Positions 24,255-34,362 are shown, counted from the first letter of the stretch. The stretch is 63,390 nucleotides of DNA from Bifidobacterium breve (GCA_945881845.1 CAMCVN010000010.1:1-63390); one strand, 5' to 3'. The notes: generated from the sequence alone by a model not told the origin. Numbers and translations are program-made.

Positions 24255-26699
24255 TCAGTCTTCGGCAAGATCGGGCGAAACTGCTTGCAGCGTTGCGTCT
24301 TCGCCCACAACAGCTTCGTCTGCGGGCTCCTGCGGCCCTTCTAGCGCGGCTAGAACGCGCGGAAGGTCGGCTGCCGTCACGAGCACTTGACGCGGCTTAG
24401 AGCCCTCGTATCCGGAGATGATTGAACGACGTTCGAGCATGTCGATCAGACGGCCAGCGCGCGTGTATCCAACGCGCAGCCGCCGCTGCAGCATCGATGT
24501 TGAAGCGGTATCCATCTCAACGACGAGCGCGATCGCCTCACTGAGCATCGGGTCCTCATCTGGATCGAAACCATCGGCGTCGTTGCCGGAGCCGCCTGCA
24601 TCGCTGGGTGCCTCGATCTCCTCGAGCAGGTCCTCACGTAGCGCCGGCTCACCTTGAGCGGCCCAGAACTCGGTCAGCTTGGCAATCTGCGGTTCGTCGA
24701 TGTAGGCGCCCTGAATCCGCTCCAGCTTCGAAGAGCCAACAGGCGAGAAGAGCATGTCGCCCTGGCCAAGCAGGCTCTCGGCGCCGTTCTGGTCGAGGAT
24801 CACTCGCGAGTCGGTCTGGCTCGAAACTGCGAAAGCAATCCTCGATGGGACGTTCGCTTTGATCATTCCGGTGATCACGTCAACGCGAGGGCTCTGTGTC
24901 GCAAGGACGAGGTGAATGCCGACCGCACGGGCCTTCTGCGCAAGCCTGATTACGGCGTTCTCAACGTCGGCTGGCGCAACCATCATCAGGTCGGCGAGTT
25001 CGTCGATCACGCAGAGCAGATATGGCAACGGCTCGTCGCCTTGCTCTACGCGGTGCTTGTTGAGTTCGGCGAGAGAGCGGGTCCGGGCGACGGCCATGAC
25101 CCCGTAGCGCCATTCCATCTCGCGGACGAGATTGCCAAGCGCGTTGGCGGCCATCCGAGGGCTCGTGATCACCGGCGTCAACAGGTGCGGAATCGCCTCG
25201 TAGTGGTTGAGCTCGACCTGTTTCGGGTCAACAAGTACAAGCCGCACCTGGTCAGGTGTGGCACGCAGCAGAATCGAACTAAGCATCGCGTTGACGGCGC
25301 CGGACTTACCAGCCCCCGTTGTGCCCGCGATAAGAAGGTGAGGCATCCGCGCGAGGTCGGCCGTGACCGGGCGACCGCCAACATCCTTGCCAAGGAAGAC
25401 AGTCAGAGGGCTGGCATCGGCTGGTAGCTCTTGGAAGACGTCTCCGAGCGTAACTTCCAGCCGTGTACGGTTGGGGACCTCGACGCCTACGGCCTGCTTC
25501 CCTGGGATTGGCGCGAGAATGCGGATGTCGGTCGCCGCGAGCGCGTACGCAAGGTCGTCCTTCAGCGCGCCGATCTTGTTCATCTTCACGCCTGGTGCGA
25601 GCCGCAGTTCATAGCGCGTGATGTGTGGCCCGGAAACGGTGCCGACGAGCGTCGCATCAATCCCATGGTGGCGCAGCGCCTCGAGCAGCGCGACGGAGAC
25701 ACGGCTCTGGTCGGTCGTGTCGGGCGCGGCGTTCTTCTTTGAGCTCAGCTTCAGCAGCTTCGGGTCAGGCAGCGTGAAGACGGTCGGCGCGCCCGGTTCC
25801 TTCTTCGCTGGTTTCGATGAGGCTTTGGCAGGCTTTGCTGCGGCGACCGGCGGCGGCGGCGCTGGCGTCAGTGACTCAGGGAGCTCCTCCTGCTCGGCGT
25901 CGTAGGCCTCTGTCTGATCGTTGCCGAGGTCAAAGAACTCGACGCCGCCAAGCTGCTGCACCGTAGGTTCGAGGCCTTCGGGCTCGGGCGGCGTGATCGC
26001 TTCCGTTTCAGCGCGGCCGTCCGAGAGTCTGTCGAGGCCGCTGCCAATCGCCTTACCGATATCTGCGAGGCCGCTGCCGCCGTGGCGGAGCACGGTGGCA
26101 ATTGAGAGCCCGCTAATCAGCAGGACGGCCGCCAGCAGCAAGAAGAGCGAGAAGATGTGGCTACCGACCGGGCCGACGAGCGTGCCGCTGCCGAGGTAGA
26201 GAAGATCGCCCACCGCGCCACCTCGATCGCCGAAGAGCTCTGGGTTGAGCTGAACGGTGCGTCCTGTGCCGGTGCCTAGGCCGAACGTCCCTGCCGCTAG
26301 CGCGAGCGAGGCACCAAGCAGTAGGCAGAGCGCGCCGATCCGAAGCGTCTGCGGCAGGCTGATCACGGGACGGAGGATTAGCACTAGGCCACCGAGCGCG
26401 AGAATTGGGGGGATCAGGTACGCCACCTGACCGAAGCTCCAACGCAGAGCTGCGACGAACTGCTCTCCGCCAATCCCAGCGTCTCCACCTGAGTAGAGAG
26501 GAAATGCGATGAATAGCGCTGCGGCGACCATCGCCAGGCCCGAAAGATCGCGCTGACGTTGGCTAAGCTGCGGCAACTGCAGTGGCTTTGACGCCTTCTT
26601 CTGCGGCCGTTTGCGTGGCTTTGCGGCCGCCCGCGCCGGTGCCTTTCGCTTAGGCGAGCTCTTAGGACGCGGTTTTGCTTTCGTTTTCGCAGTAGCCAT
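24255..26699 (-). CDS. ftsK: DNA translocase FtsK
   Basis: FtsK is the septal DNA pump that moves chromosome dimers and terminus DNA through the closing septum. Here 814 residues: a Lys/Ala/Pro-rich N terminus, four to five membrane segments (about 45-195), an acidic and Pro-rich linker, and the motor domain with Walker A AGTTGAGKSGAVN and Walker B LCVIDELADL. A C-terminal gamma winged-helix (MLQRRLRVGYTRAGRLIDML) reads KOPS-like sites. The ATG at 26699 is preceded by TAGGAG with good spacing, so it is preferred over ATG 26741. It is divergent from the two-component regulator. Confidence 0.96.
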   Translation of the reverse strand: MATAKTKAKPRPKSSPKRKAPARAAAKPRKRPQKKASKPLQLPQLSQRQRDLSGLAMVAAALFIAFPLYSGGDAGIGGEQFVAALRWSFGQVAYLIPPILALGGLVLILRPVISLPQTLRIGALCLLLGASLALAAGTFGLGTGTGRTVQLNPELFGDRGGAVGDLLYLGSGTLVGPVGSHIFSLFLLLAAVLLISGLSIATVLRHGGSGLADIGKAIGSGLDRLSDGRAETEAITPPEPEGLEPTVQQLGGVEFFDLGNDQTEAYDAEQEELPESLTPAPPPPVAAAKPAKASSKPAKKEPGAPTVFTLPDPKLLKLSSKKNAAPDTTDQSRVSVALLEALRHHGIDATLVGTVSGPHITRYELRLAPGVKMNKIGALKDDLAYALAATDIRILAPIPGKQAVGVEVPNRTRLEVTLGDVFQELPADASPLTVFLGKDVGGRPVTADLARMPHLLIAGTTGAGKSGAVNAMLSSILLRATPDQVRLVLVDPKQVELNHYEAIPHLLTPVITSPRMAANALGNLVREMEWRYGVMAVARTRSLAELNKHRVEQGDEPLPYLLCVIDELADLMMVAPADVENAVIRLAQKARAVGIHLVLATQSPRVDVITGMIKANVPSRIAFAVSSQTDSRVILDQNGAESLLGQGDMLFSPVGSSKLERIQGAYIDEPQIAKLTEFWAAQGEPALREDLLEEIEAPSDAGGSGNDADGFDPDEDPMLSEAIALVVEMDTASTSMLQRRLRVGYTRAGRLIDMLERRSIISGYEGSKPRQVLVTAADLPRVLAALEGPQEPADEAVVGEDATLQAVSPDLAED

Positions 26700-26788
26700 C
26701 GAAGAATCTCCTACGCGTAGCCTCTTCGACGTCAATCGCAATCTCCCTTTAGCTGGCCTATAACCAACGTCGTACCCTCCTCAGGGCA

Positions 26789-27469
26789 ATGTCATCACGC
26801 GCAGCTCGAGTACTAATTGTCGAAGACGACGAGGCAATCGCCGAAGTCGTCCAGCGGATGCTCCGGATCGACGGTTACAAGACGGAGATCGCGCGTGACG
26901 GAGCCGCTGGCCTGGCGCTCGCAGCTAGCTTCGATCCAGACCTTGTGATTCTTGATCTCGGCCTGCCGCAGATCGACGGCACCGAGGTGGCGCGACGGCT
27001 GCGAGAAGGCAGCGACGTCCCGATCCTGGTCCTCACCGCGCGCGACGCGACCGAGTCGAAAGTTGAGGGGCTCGACGCTGGCGCCGACGATTACCTAGTC
27101 AAGCCGTTCGAACGCGACGAGCTGCTCGCACGGCTGCGGTCACTGTTGCGGCGCCGGCCACCGCGCGGAACGGCGAGCATAGTTGTCGAGGATCTCGTCC
27201 TGAAGCCCGATAGCTACGAAGTGCTGCGTGGCGATCGTCGCGTCGACCTAACGCAGCGCGAGTTCGAACTACTCGAATACATGATGCTCAATCAGCGCGT
27301 CGTGATCAGCCGCCAGCAGCTACTCGAGGACGTCTGGGGATACGATCCCTTTGCCGATACGAACACGATCGAGGTCTTTGTATCGAACATCCGGCGCAAG
27401 CTCGAAGCCGACGGCGAGCCGCGTCTGCTGCACACCGTGCGCGGAGTCGGATACGTGCTCCGTGTTTGA
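26789..27469 (+). CDS. OmpR-family response regulator
   Basis: The 226-residue protein has a receiver domain with acidic pocket Asp13/Asp14, phosphorylation site Asp56 (VILDLGLP), switch Thr near 83 and Lys105 (LVKPF). A winged-helix DNA-binding domain (about 130-225) includes DLTQREFELLEYM, SRQQLLEDVWGYD and RRKLEADGEPRLLHTVRGVGYVL. It resembles the MprA/TcrA group. A TATAAC -10-like box lies at 26759-26764. Its end overlaps the histidine kinase start by 8 nt, giving a standard coupled two-component pair. The signal and targets are unknown. Confidence 0.95.
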   Translation: MSSRAARVLIVEDDEAIAEVVQRMLRIDGYKTEIARDGAAGLALAASFDPDLVILDLGLPQIDGTEVARRLREGSDVPILVLTARDATESKVEGLDAGADDYLVKPFERDELLARLRSLLRRRPPRGTASIVVEDLVLKPDSYEVLRGDRRVDLTQREFELLEYMMLNQRVVISRQQLLEDVWGYDPFADTNTIEVFVSNIRRKLEADGEPRLLHTVRGVGYVLRV

Positions 27470-28856
27470 CCGGATCAGTATTCGCTGGCGATTGGCGCTT
27501 GTTTCCGCTGGCCTCACATTCCTCATCCTCTGCGCCTTCGCCGCGGTCTTTGGCTCGCTCACAAGCTCGCGCCTGCGCTCGGATTTCGTGCACGACACCG
27601 CCGATGCAGCAACTCGTCTCCAGGATCGCTTGACGATCACACCGACCGCCTCTCCGCGCTTTCGCATCAGCCCACCGCTGGAGCTTTACGCATCACCGAA
27701 CAACGCCACGATTCGGCTCTTCTGGGGTGATCGGCAGCAGATCCCTGGCGGCTCAACCCCGTCTGCGCCCGACCTTGGCGTTCCAATTGAACAAGGAACG
27801 CGGGAAGCTGGCGGCTACCTAGTCGAAACGCGTTTCACGGCGCTTGCGAGCGACGAAAGCTCACCGCAGAAGCTCAGCTTCCCGGTTTGGATTGAGTACG
27901 CGAGACCACTCGAGGATCTCGAGCGCACAATCAATAGGCTGCGACTGCTGCTGGTTGTCGGCGTCGTCAGCGGCACACTCTTGGCCTTGCTCGGCGGCAT
28001 GGCGCTAGCGCGCCGCTCTCTGCGCCCGATCACCGACCTGACTGCGGCAGCTCAAGAGATCGCCCGCACCCGCGACCCCGACCGTCACGTCCCCGAACCG
28101 GCGACAGACGATGAAGTGGCCGAACTGGCGCGCACATTCGATCAGATGTTGACCTCGCTCGAAGCCTCGCGCCAAGAAACGGAGGGCGCGCTGGTGCGCC
28201 AACGTGAGTTCGTCGCCGACGCCTCCCACGAGCTGCGTACGCCGTTGACGAGCATCTTGGCCAACCTTGAGTTGCTCTCCGACGGGCTCGAGGGAGAGCG
28301 CAAGGAAGCGGCTACCTCGGCGTTGCGCAGCTCCCAGAGGATGCGGCGCATCGTGGCCGACTTGCTGCTGCTGGCGCGCAGCGATGACCAACAGCCGGTC
28401 TCGCGCACGCGCGTTGATCTGGCCCAGATCGCTAACGAAGCGACAGCTGAGGCCGCTGCCTTGACAGATGACCACCTCTTGACCGTCGAAGCCGCAGCGC
28501 CGCTGATCATCGACGGTGACCGCGACGAACTGCACCGCCTCGTGACCAACTTGGTTGAGAACGCGATCCGCCACACCCCAGGCGGAACCGACGTGACGAT
28601 CGCCGCGAGCGCTGCTGGTGACGATGCCTTGCTGACGGTTGCCGACAACGGGCCCGGAATCGCGGCCGAGCAGCGCGCGCGAATCTTCGAACGGTTTGTC
28701 AGGCGTTCAGGTGACCGTGGCGGTTCGACCGGACTTGGCCTAGCAATTGTGCGAACCGTAGCCGAGGCGCACGGCGGCACCGTCAGCGTTGAGGACGCGG
28801 AGCCCGGTTCGCGGTTCGTTGTGCGGTTGCCGCTAGCCGGCGACGAGCCGGCCTAA
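27462..28856 (+). CDS. Sensor histidine kinase
   Basis: This 464-residue membrane kinase is the partner of the preceding regulator. It has one membrane helix at about 10-32, an extracytoplasmic sensor region of about 125 residues, and a second helix at about 160-183. These are followed by a HAMP domain and a HisKA dimerisation domain with phospho-acceptor His256 in ASHELRTPL. The ATPase domain carries N box LVTNLVENAIRHTPGG, G1 VADNGPGIAAEQ and G2 GSTGLGLAIV. The sensor region has no cofactor motif I recognise. GTG at 27462 overlaps the regulator stop; longer starts would lie inside the regulator gene. It converges on rnj with a 4-nt overlap. Confidence 0.94.
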   Translation: MFDRISIRWRLALVSAGLTFLILCAFAAVFGSLTSSRLRSDFVHDTADAATRLQDRLTITPTASPRFRISPPLELYASPNNATIRLFWGDRQQIPGGSTPSAPDLGVPIEQGTREAGGYLVETRFTALASDESSPQKLSFPVWIEYARPLEDLERTINRLRLLLVVGVVSGTLLALLGGMALARRSLRPITDLTAAAQEIARTRDPDRHVPEPATDDEVAELARTFDQMLTSLEASRQETEGALVRQREFVADASHELRTPLTSILANLELLSDGLEGERKEAATSALRSSQRMRRIVADLLLLARSDDQQPVSRTRVDLAQIANEATAEAAALTDDHLLTVEAAAPLIIDGDRDELHRLVTNLVENAIRHTPGGTDVTIAASAAGDDALLTVADNGPGIAAEQRARIFERFVRRSGDRGGSTGLGLAIVRTVAEAHGGTVSVEDAEPGSRFVVRLPLAGDEPA

Positions 28857-30526
28857 ACCTCAACGACGACCGGCAGCACCATCGGCCGGCGACGGAGCCG
28901 GTCGTACACCAGTGCGGCGAGATCGTCGTGGAGCATCTCTTGGATCACATCGATCTCGGTGACCGACTCTTTAGCGGCCCTCGCGATCGTCGCCTCTACC
29001 CCGGCGCGCACATCGTCCAGCAGATCGTTCGCTTCATCGGGGAACGGGACTCCGCGGAAGATCACCTCAGGTTCAGCGACCGATGCGCCGTCCTCTGCCG
29101 AGATCGTCGCGACGACGACAAAGATTCCATCGGCGCTGAGCATCCGCCGATCCCGCAGCGGTGCTTCATTGATCTCACCGAGCTCGACTCCGTCGACGAA
29201 AACCATCCCCGACTGGACCGGCTCGCCAAAGCGCGCGCCCTTAGCCGTGATCTCGAGCGGTAGGCCGTTCTCACCCTTGAAGATTCGCTCTGGCTCAATG
29301 CCGACCGCTTCGGCGAGACGCCCATGCAGCTCGAGCCGCTGAAAGTCGCCATGAAATGGCATCACGTACTTCGGCTTTGTCAGGTTCAGCATCAACTTGA
29401 TCTCTTCGGCGTAGCCGTGTCCCGAGGCATGGATCGGCGCGTCACGTGGCGTCATCACTGTGCAGCCAATGTGGTACAGGCGGTCGATCGTCTCCGAAAC
29501 CGCCCGCTCGTTTCCGGGGACCGGCGTCGCGCTAAAGACCACTGTGTCACCGCGACGCAGCTGAACCTCACGGTGTTCGCTGAAAGCCATCCGCCGCAAG
29601 GCGCTCAGAGGCTCGCCCTGGGAACCGGTGCAGATGATCACGATCTCATCGTCGGGCAGGTTGTCGAGCGCACGCGGCTTAACGAGCATCCCTTCGGGGA
29701 AATCGATGTGACCGAGTGAGCGGCCGATGTTTGTGTTCTTAACCATCGATCGACCGACAAGCGCGACCTTGCGGCCGAGCGCTTCGGCAGCGTCAACGAC
29801 CTGTTGAACGCGGTGGATGTTGGATGCGAAGCAGGTGACGATGATCCGCCCCTCGCAGCCGGAGAAGGCCTGCTCGAGGTGCGGCCCAACGCCAGCTTCA
29901 CTCTCTGAGTAGCCGGGCCGGTCGGCGTTGGTTGAATCGCCGCAGAGCAGAAGCAGTCCGTCGGCACCGAGCTGTGCAAGTCGCCCGAAATCAGCCGGGC
30001 GACCGTCGACCGGTGTCTGGTCGAACTTGTAGTCGCCGGTGATCAGCATCGTGCCAGCGTCGGTTGTGATCGCCACGGCCATCGCGTCGGGAATCGAGTG
30101 CGTCATCTGGATCAGCTCGACCATGAACGGCCCCAGCTCAATCTCATCGCCAGGGCGAACGTCTTCGATATCGATCTCTTTGATCTTGTGCTCATCGAGC
30201 TTCGAGCGCGCCATAGCCATCGTTAGCGGCGCACCGAAGAGCGGTGGCAGCTCACCTTCGGGGCGCATCTCGCGCAGCATCCAAGGCAAGGCGCCGAGGT
30301 GATCCTCGTGGCCGTGAGTGATGACGATTCCTTCAATGTCGTCAACGCGGCCTTCGAGGTACGAGAAGTCCGGCAGGACAAGGTCGATGCCGACCATCTC
30401 TGCGGTTGGGAAACGAACCCCACAGTCGACAATCAACAGTTTGCCGTCAAATTCAACGACGGTCATGTTCTTTCCAATTTCTCCGAGCCCGCCGAGTGGC
30501 AGTACTCGCAACATTTGATCGGCCAT
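28853..30526 (-). CDS. rnj: Ribonuclease J
   Basis: RNase J is a metallo-beta-lactamase/beta-CASP nuclease with 5'-3' exonuclease and endonuclease activity in mRNA decay and rRNA maturation. The 557-residue protein has the zinc motif HGHEDHLGALPW (His71, His73, Asp75, His76), the GDYKFDQTP loop with a metal Asp, and beta-CASP motifs SQGEP and HASGHGYAEE. The C-terminal dimerisation domain follows. The start overlaps the dapA stop by 1 nt. The dapB-dapA-rnj gene order is common in actinobacteria. Confidence 0.96.
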   Translation of the reverse strand: MADQMLRVLPLGGLGEIGKNMTVVEFDGKLLIVDCGVRFPTAEMVGIDLVLPDFSYLEGRVDDIEGIVITHGHEDHLGALPWMLREMRPEGELPPLFGAPLTMAMARSKLDEHKIKEIDIEDVRPGDEIELGPFMVELIQMTHSIPDAMAVAITTDAGTMLITGDYKFDQTPVDGRPADFGRLAQLGADGLLLLCGDSTNADRPGYSESEAGVGPHLEQAFSGCEGRIIVTCFASNIHRVQQVVDAAEALGRKVALVGRSMVKNTNIGRSLGHIDFPEGMLVKPRALDNLPDDEIVIICTGSQGEPLSALRRMAFSEHREVQLRRGDTVVFSATPVPGNERAVSETIDRLYHIGCTVMTPRDAPIHASGHGYAEEIKLMLNLTKPKYVMPFHGDFQRLELHGRLAEAVGIEPERIFKGENGLPLEITAKGARFGEPVQSGMVFVDGVELGEINEAPLRDRRMLSADGIFVVVATISAEDGASVAEPEVIFRGVPFPDEANDLLDDVRAGVEATIARAAKESVTEIDVIQEMLHDDLAALVYDRLRRRPMVLPVVVEV

Positions 30527-31389
30527 CAGCGGCCATCTCCTTCTAGTAATCCAAGATTGGTTAATGCCTCCTCAACGACGGCTCGTTCTTCCGCGCTGGC
30601 TTCGACCAGTGGAAGGCGCAATGGCCCCGATGGAAGGCCAAGCAGCGAGAGCGCCGCCTTGACCGGGATCGGGTTGGTCGTGACGCCGAGCGCTGCGTAG
30701 ATCTCAGCCAGGCCGGCGTCAATCTCTGCTCGCTGCTCGGGCTGCTCGACGATTTGCCGCATCTGTGGCCCTACGACGTGGCTGGCGACAAGGATCCCTC
30801 CCATCCCACCGAGATCGAGCACTTCGGCGAGCATGTCGTCGTTGCCCGCGTAGAGTCCGAGTCCGTCGACCTGTGCGACGTCGTCGGGGTTGGCCTGCTT
30901 GACGAATTCGATCTGGTCGAGCTGCGCCAGCTCGGCGAGGAATTCGTTCGGAAGATTGGTCCCCGTGCGACTCGGGATGTTGTAGAGGATGATCGGCTTG
31001 TCGGTGGCCTTTACGACCTCTTTGTAGTGGGCAACGATGCCGCGACGATTTGGCCTGTTGTAGTAGGGCGTTACCGAGAGAATCGCGTCGGCGCCAAGCT
31101 CGGTCGACCGCTCCGTCATCTCGACTGCGTGGCGGGTGTCATTCGAGCCCGCGCCGGCGATGATCGACGTTCCCGCTGGCCGGTTAGCGACCGCAAGTTC
31201 GATTAGGCCGAGATGCTCCTCAGTAGAGAGCGTCGCCGCTTCCCCCGTCGTCCCGCAGATGACAAAGCCGTCTGAGCCGTTGGCGGCGAGGTAACCGAGC
31301 AGTTCGACGAAGCCGGCCTCGTCAACATCCCCCTGCTCGTCGAAGGGCGTAACGATCGCCGTGATTATCGAGCCAAGAGAGGCGGTCAC
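30526..31389 (-). CDS. dapA: 4-hydroxy-tetrahydrodipicolinate synthase
   Basis: DapA condenses pyruvate with aspartate semialdehyde, the first committed step to lysine and DAP. The 287-residue TIM-barrel protein has CGTTGEAATL for pyruvate carboxylate binding, the proton-relay Tyr in VTPYYNRP, Tyr136 in LYNIPSRTG and the Schiff-base Lys164 in FVKQANPD. The last motif differs from the usual GIKEASGD, a modest active-site variation. GTG at 31389 overlaps the dapB stop by 4 nt and its end overlaps the rnj start by 1 nt. Confidence 0.94.
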   Translation of the reverse strand: MTASLGSIITAIVTPFDEQGDVDEAGFVELLGYLAANGSDGFVICGTTGEAATLSTEEHLGLIELAVANRPAGTSIIAGAGSNDTRHAVEMTERSTELGADAILSVTPYYNRPNRRGIVAHYKEVVKATDKPIILYNIPSRTGTNLPNEFLAELAQLDQIEFVKQANPDDVAQVDGLGLYAGNDDMLAEVLDLGGMGGILVASHVVGPQMRQIVEQPEQRAEIDAGLAEIYAALGVTTNPIPVKAALSLLGLPSGPLRLPLVEASAEERAVVEEALTNLGLLEGDGR

Positions 31390-32069
31390 AGCACGTTCTC
31401 AAGACCGATGATCGGCGAGCTCGGCAGTTCGCCGACGCGGCGGATTGCGAGCAGCACTCCAGGCATGAAAGAAGAACGGTCGAGCGCGTCGTGACGGATT
31501 GTCAGCGTCTCCCCCGTGCCGCCGAAGATCACTTCTTGGTGGGCGACGAGGCCGGGCAGGCGAACCGAATGAATCGGTACATCCTTGCCAGTCGAATCCT
31601 TCATTAGCTCGGCGGTGCGGGCGGCGGTACCACTCGGAGCATCGAGCTTCTTGTCGTGGTGGAGTTCGATGATCTCGGCCGAGGGCATCAGTGCCGCCGC
31701 TTCGGCAGCGAACCGCATCATCAGCACAGCGCCGATCGCGAAGTTTGGTGCGACCAACACGTTGGCACCGCTGAGGCCGTCCAGCTCGGCAAGATCGAAG
31801 CCGGTCGTTCCGATAACTACGTGAACGCCAGCGGCAACCGCTTCGCGGGCATTGGGCAGTGCACTCTCGGGCTGCGTGAAGTCAACCAGCACGTCGGCGT
31901 CAGCGAGCACCTCGGCCACAGCCGTACCCAATGCTGGGTCTGCGCGCCCGGCGAGAACCATCCCGCCGTCATTCTCAACCGCTTCGCAGACCGCCGTGCC
32001 CATTCGGCCGGCGGCCCCGGCAACGGCGACCCTTATCGGGTCTGCTGCTGCCGATCCGTCAGTACTCAT
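31386..32069 (-). CDS. dapB: 4-hydroxy-tetrahydrodipicolinate reductase
   Basis: DapB reduces the DapA product to tetrahydrodipicolinate with NAD(P)H, feeding DapD. The N-terminal Rossmann motif is VAVAGAAGRMG (14-24). Later motifs are VDFTQPES, GTTGF and PNFAIGAVLMM, and the substrate-binding/catalytic ELHHDKKLDAPSGTA has the His pair and Lys. At 227 residues it is somewhat shorter than the usual 245-270, mainly in the N-terminal domain loops. It is coupled to dapA by a 4-nt overlap and follows pnp by 9 bp. Confidence 0.95.
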   Translation of the reverse strand: MSTDGSAAADPIRVAVAGAAGRMGTAVCEAVENDGGMVLAGRADPALGTAVAEVLADADVLVDFTQPESALPNAREAVAAGVHVVIGTTGFDLAELDGLSGANVLVAPNFAIGAVLMMRFAAEAAALMPSAEIIELHHDKKLDAPSGTAARTAELMKDSTGKDVPIHSVRLPGLVAHQEVIFGGTGETLTIRHDALDRSSFMPGVLLAIRRVGELPSSPIIGLENVL

Positions 32070-32078
32070 GCCGACCCC

Positions 32079-34316
32079 TTAGTCGCGGTCGCGGCCACCG
32101 CGGCGATGCCGGGGGCGGTCTGAGCCGCCACCGTCTCCGCCGCTGCGCTCAGAACGCTGTCCGCCGCCGCCCGAAGTGGCCGCAGCCAGTTCGTCGGCGC
32201 TCTTGCCCGCAATCGATGGGTCGTCGGCGAGCCGCAGGCCAATACGACCGCGCTCGCGGTCAACCTCGACTACGCGGACCTGAATCTCATCACCGCGGGA
32301 GAGGACGTCATCGACATTCTCGACGCGCTGACCTGGTGAGACGTTCGAGATGTGGAGCAGCCCGTCTGTGCCCTTGGCGAGTTCGATGAAGGCACCGAAG
32401 GTTGTCGTCTTGACGACCTTGCCGGTGAACTCGTCACCAACTTCGACCTCCTTCATCATCGTCGTGATGCGGTCGCGCAGGGCCTCGCCGAGCTCACCGT
32501 TCGATGAGTAGATCAGCACCTGACCTTCGTCGTTGACGTCGATCTGCGATTCGAACTCTTCGGCCAGGCCGCGGATGGTTTCGCCACCCTTGCCGATCAA
32601 CATGCCGATCTGCGACGGGTCGATCTGAACCTGGATGATCCGCGGCGCATAAGGAGACATCTCCTCGCTTGGGGCCGAGATCACGGCGTCCATCTGACCG
32701 AGAATGTTGAGGCGGGCCTCCTTGGCCTGAGTCAAAGCGTCCTTGAGGATCTCGAAGGTCACTCCCGTGATCTTGATGTCCATCTGCAGTGCCGTGATCC
32801 CCTCGGTCGTACCAGCGACCTTGAAGTCCATGTCGCCAAGATGATCCTCGACGCCAGCGATGTCGGTCAGCACGATGTAGTCGTCGCCTTCCTTGATCAG
32901 CCCCATCGCGATACCGGCGACCGGTGCCTTTAGCGGCACACCTGCCTGCATCAGCGAGAGAGACGAACCACAGACCGAAGCCATCGACGATGAGCCGTTC
33001 GACTCAAGGATGTCTGAGACGACGCGGATCGTGTAAGGGAAAGCCTCGGTGTCAGGCACGACGGGAACGAGCGCCCGCTCAGCGAGCGCGCCGTGACCGA
33101 TGTCGCGGCGCTTAGGGCCGCGCATGAAGCCTGCTTCACCGACCGAGAATGGCGGGAAGTTGTAGTGGTGCCAGTAGAAGCGGTTCTTCTCCAGCCCGAG
33201 TGTGTCGAGCCGCATCTCTTCCTTCAGCGTGCCGAGCGTGGCGATTGAAAGCGCCTGCGTCTGCCCACGTGTGAAGAGCGCCGAACCGTGCGTGCGCGGT
33301 GCCACGCCGACCTCGATCGAGATGTCGCGGATCTCCTGCGCGCCGCGCCCGTCTGGGCGCTTCTTGTCAACGGCGATGCGGTTACGGATCGTCGCCTTCT
33401 CAAGCTTCGAGAAGATCGTCTGCGCGGTCGCCTTCTTGGCGCTGTAGTCGGAGTCGTCGGGGCTACCGGCGTACTCGGCAACGATTGCGTCGCAGACGGC
33501 ATTGCTGGCGTCCTGACGTGCGAGCTTGTCCTCAACCTGAGTTGCGGTGTCAAGATCGGCGCCGTGTGAGGCGCGAACCTTCTCAACCAGCGACTCGTCG
33601 AGGCTTGGTGCCTCAAAGCTGATCTTCTCGCGCCCTGCCTTCTCGCGCAGCTCGTGCTGCAGCGCGCAAAGCTTCTTGATCTCGCCGTGAGCGATATCGA
33701 GTGCGTCGAGGATCTCGTCCTCACCGATCTCTGTTGCTCCGGCTTCAACCATCAGAATCGCTTCTTCGGTGCCGGCGACAACTAGATCGAGCTCGCAGCC
33801 TTCAAGCAGCGACTCTTCGGTCGGATTGATCACGAACGAGCCGTCGATCTTGCCGATACGGACCGAGCCGACTGGGGTCGGTAGCGGAACCTGCGAGATC
33901 ATCAGCGCCGCTGAGGCACCGTTCATCGCGAGGATGTCGTACGGGTGAACCATGTCGACGCTGAGAGGCATTGCCACTAGCTGCGTCTCGTAGTGCCAGC
34001 CCTTCGGGAAGAGAGGGCGGATTGGACGGTCGATCATCCGAGCCGTCAGCGTGCCCTTCTCGCCGGAGCGACCTTCGCGCTTGAAGAACGAGCCCGGGAT
34101 CTTGCCCGCGGCGTACATCCGCTCTTCAACGTCAACGGTCAAAGGAAGGAAGTCGACGTCGCGCAGGTTGCCGACGGTCGCTGTGCAGAGGACCATCGTG
34201 TCGCCTTGACGGATTACTACGGCGCCTCCGGCCTGCTTGGCCATCTTGCCAGTTTCCATCGTGATTTCAGTGCCGCCGATCTCAGCCGAGACCGTGGTCA
34301 CAGTGTTGGTAGTCAT
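32079..34316 (-). CDS. pnp: Polyribonucleotide nucleotidyltransferase
   Basis: PNPase degrades RNA 3'-5' by phosphorolysis. The 745-residue protein has two RNase PH domains (the second with FTRGQTQALSIATLG and the FPPFSVGEAGFMRGPKRRDIGHG active-site region), an all-alpha linker between them, a KH domain (IGMLIGKGGETIRGL) and an S1 domain (GDEFTGKVVKTTTFGAFIEL). It ends in a Gly/Arg/Ser-rich tail. The ATG at 34316 has an AGGAG upstream. In many bacteria pnp follows rpsO directly; here three other genes lie between them. Confidence 0.97.
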   Translation of the reverse strand: MTTNTVTTVSAEIGGTEITMETGKMAKQAGGAVVIRQGDTMVLCTATVGNLRDVDFLPLTVDVEERMYAAGKIPGSFFKREGRSGEKGTLTARMIDRPIRPLFPKGWHYETQLVAMPLSVDMVHPYDILAMNGASAALMISQVPLPTPVGSVRIGKIDGSFVINPTEESLLEGCELDLVVAGTEEAILMVEAGATEIGEDEILDALDIAHGEIKKLCALQHELREKAGREKISFEAPSLDESLVEKVRASHGADLDTATQVEDKLARQDASNAVCDAIVAEYAGSPDDSDYSAKKATAQTIFSKLEKATIRNRIAVDKKRPDGRGAQEIRDISIEVGVAPRTHGSALFTRGQTQALSIATLGTLKEEMRLDTLGLEKNRFYWHHYNFPPFSVGEAGFMRGPKRRDIGHGALAERALVPVVPDTEAFPYTIRVVSDILESNGSSSMASVCGSSLSLMQAGVPLKAPVAGIAMGLIKEGDDYIVLTDIAGVEDHLGDMDFKVAGTTEGITALQMDIKITGVTFEILKDALTQAKEARLNILGQMDAVISAPSEEMSPYAPRIIQVQIDPSQIGMLIGKGGETIRGLAEEFESQIDVNDEGQVLIYSSNGELGEALRDRITTMMKEVEVGDEFTGKVVKTTTFGAFIELAKGTDGLLHISNVSPGQRVENVDDVLSRGDEIQVRVVEVDRERGRIGLRLADDPSIAGKSADELAAATSGGGGQRSERSGGDGGGSDRPRHRRGGRDRD

Positions 34317-34337
34317 TTGGTGTTGTACTCCTCATCA

Positions 34338-34362
34338 AGGCCGCCTTCGGATCCTGCGGCCT
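34338..34362 (-). other. Leader hairpin upstream of pnp
   Basis: GGCCGC, an 11-nt loop and GCGGCC form a stable stem in the pnp 5' leader, just before the ribosome site. In enterobacteria a stem in the pnp leader is the target of PNPase autoregulation; a similar role here is only a suggestion. Confidence 0.35.
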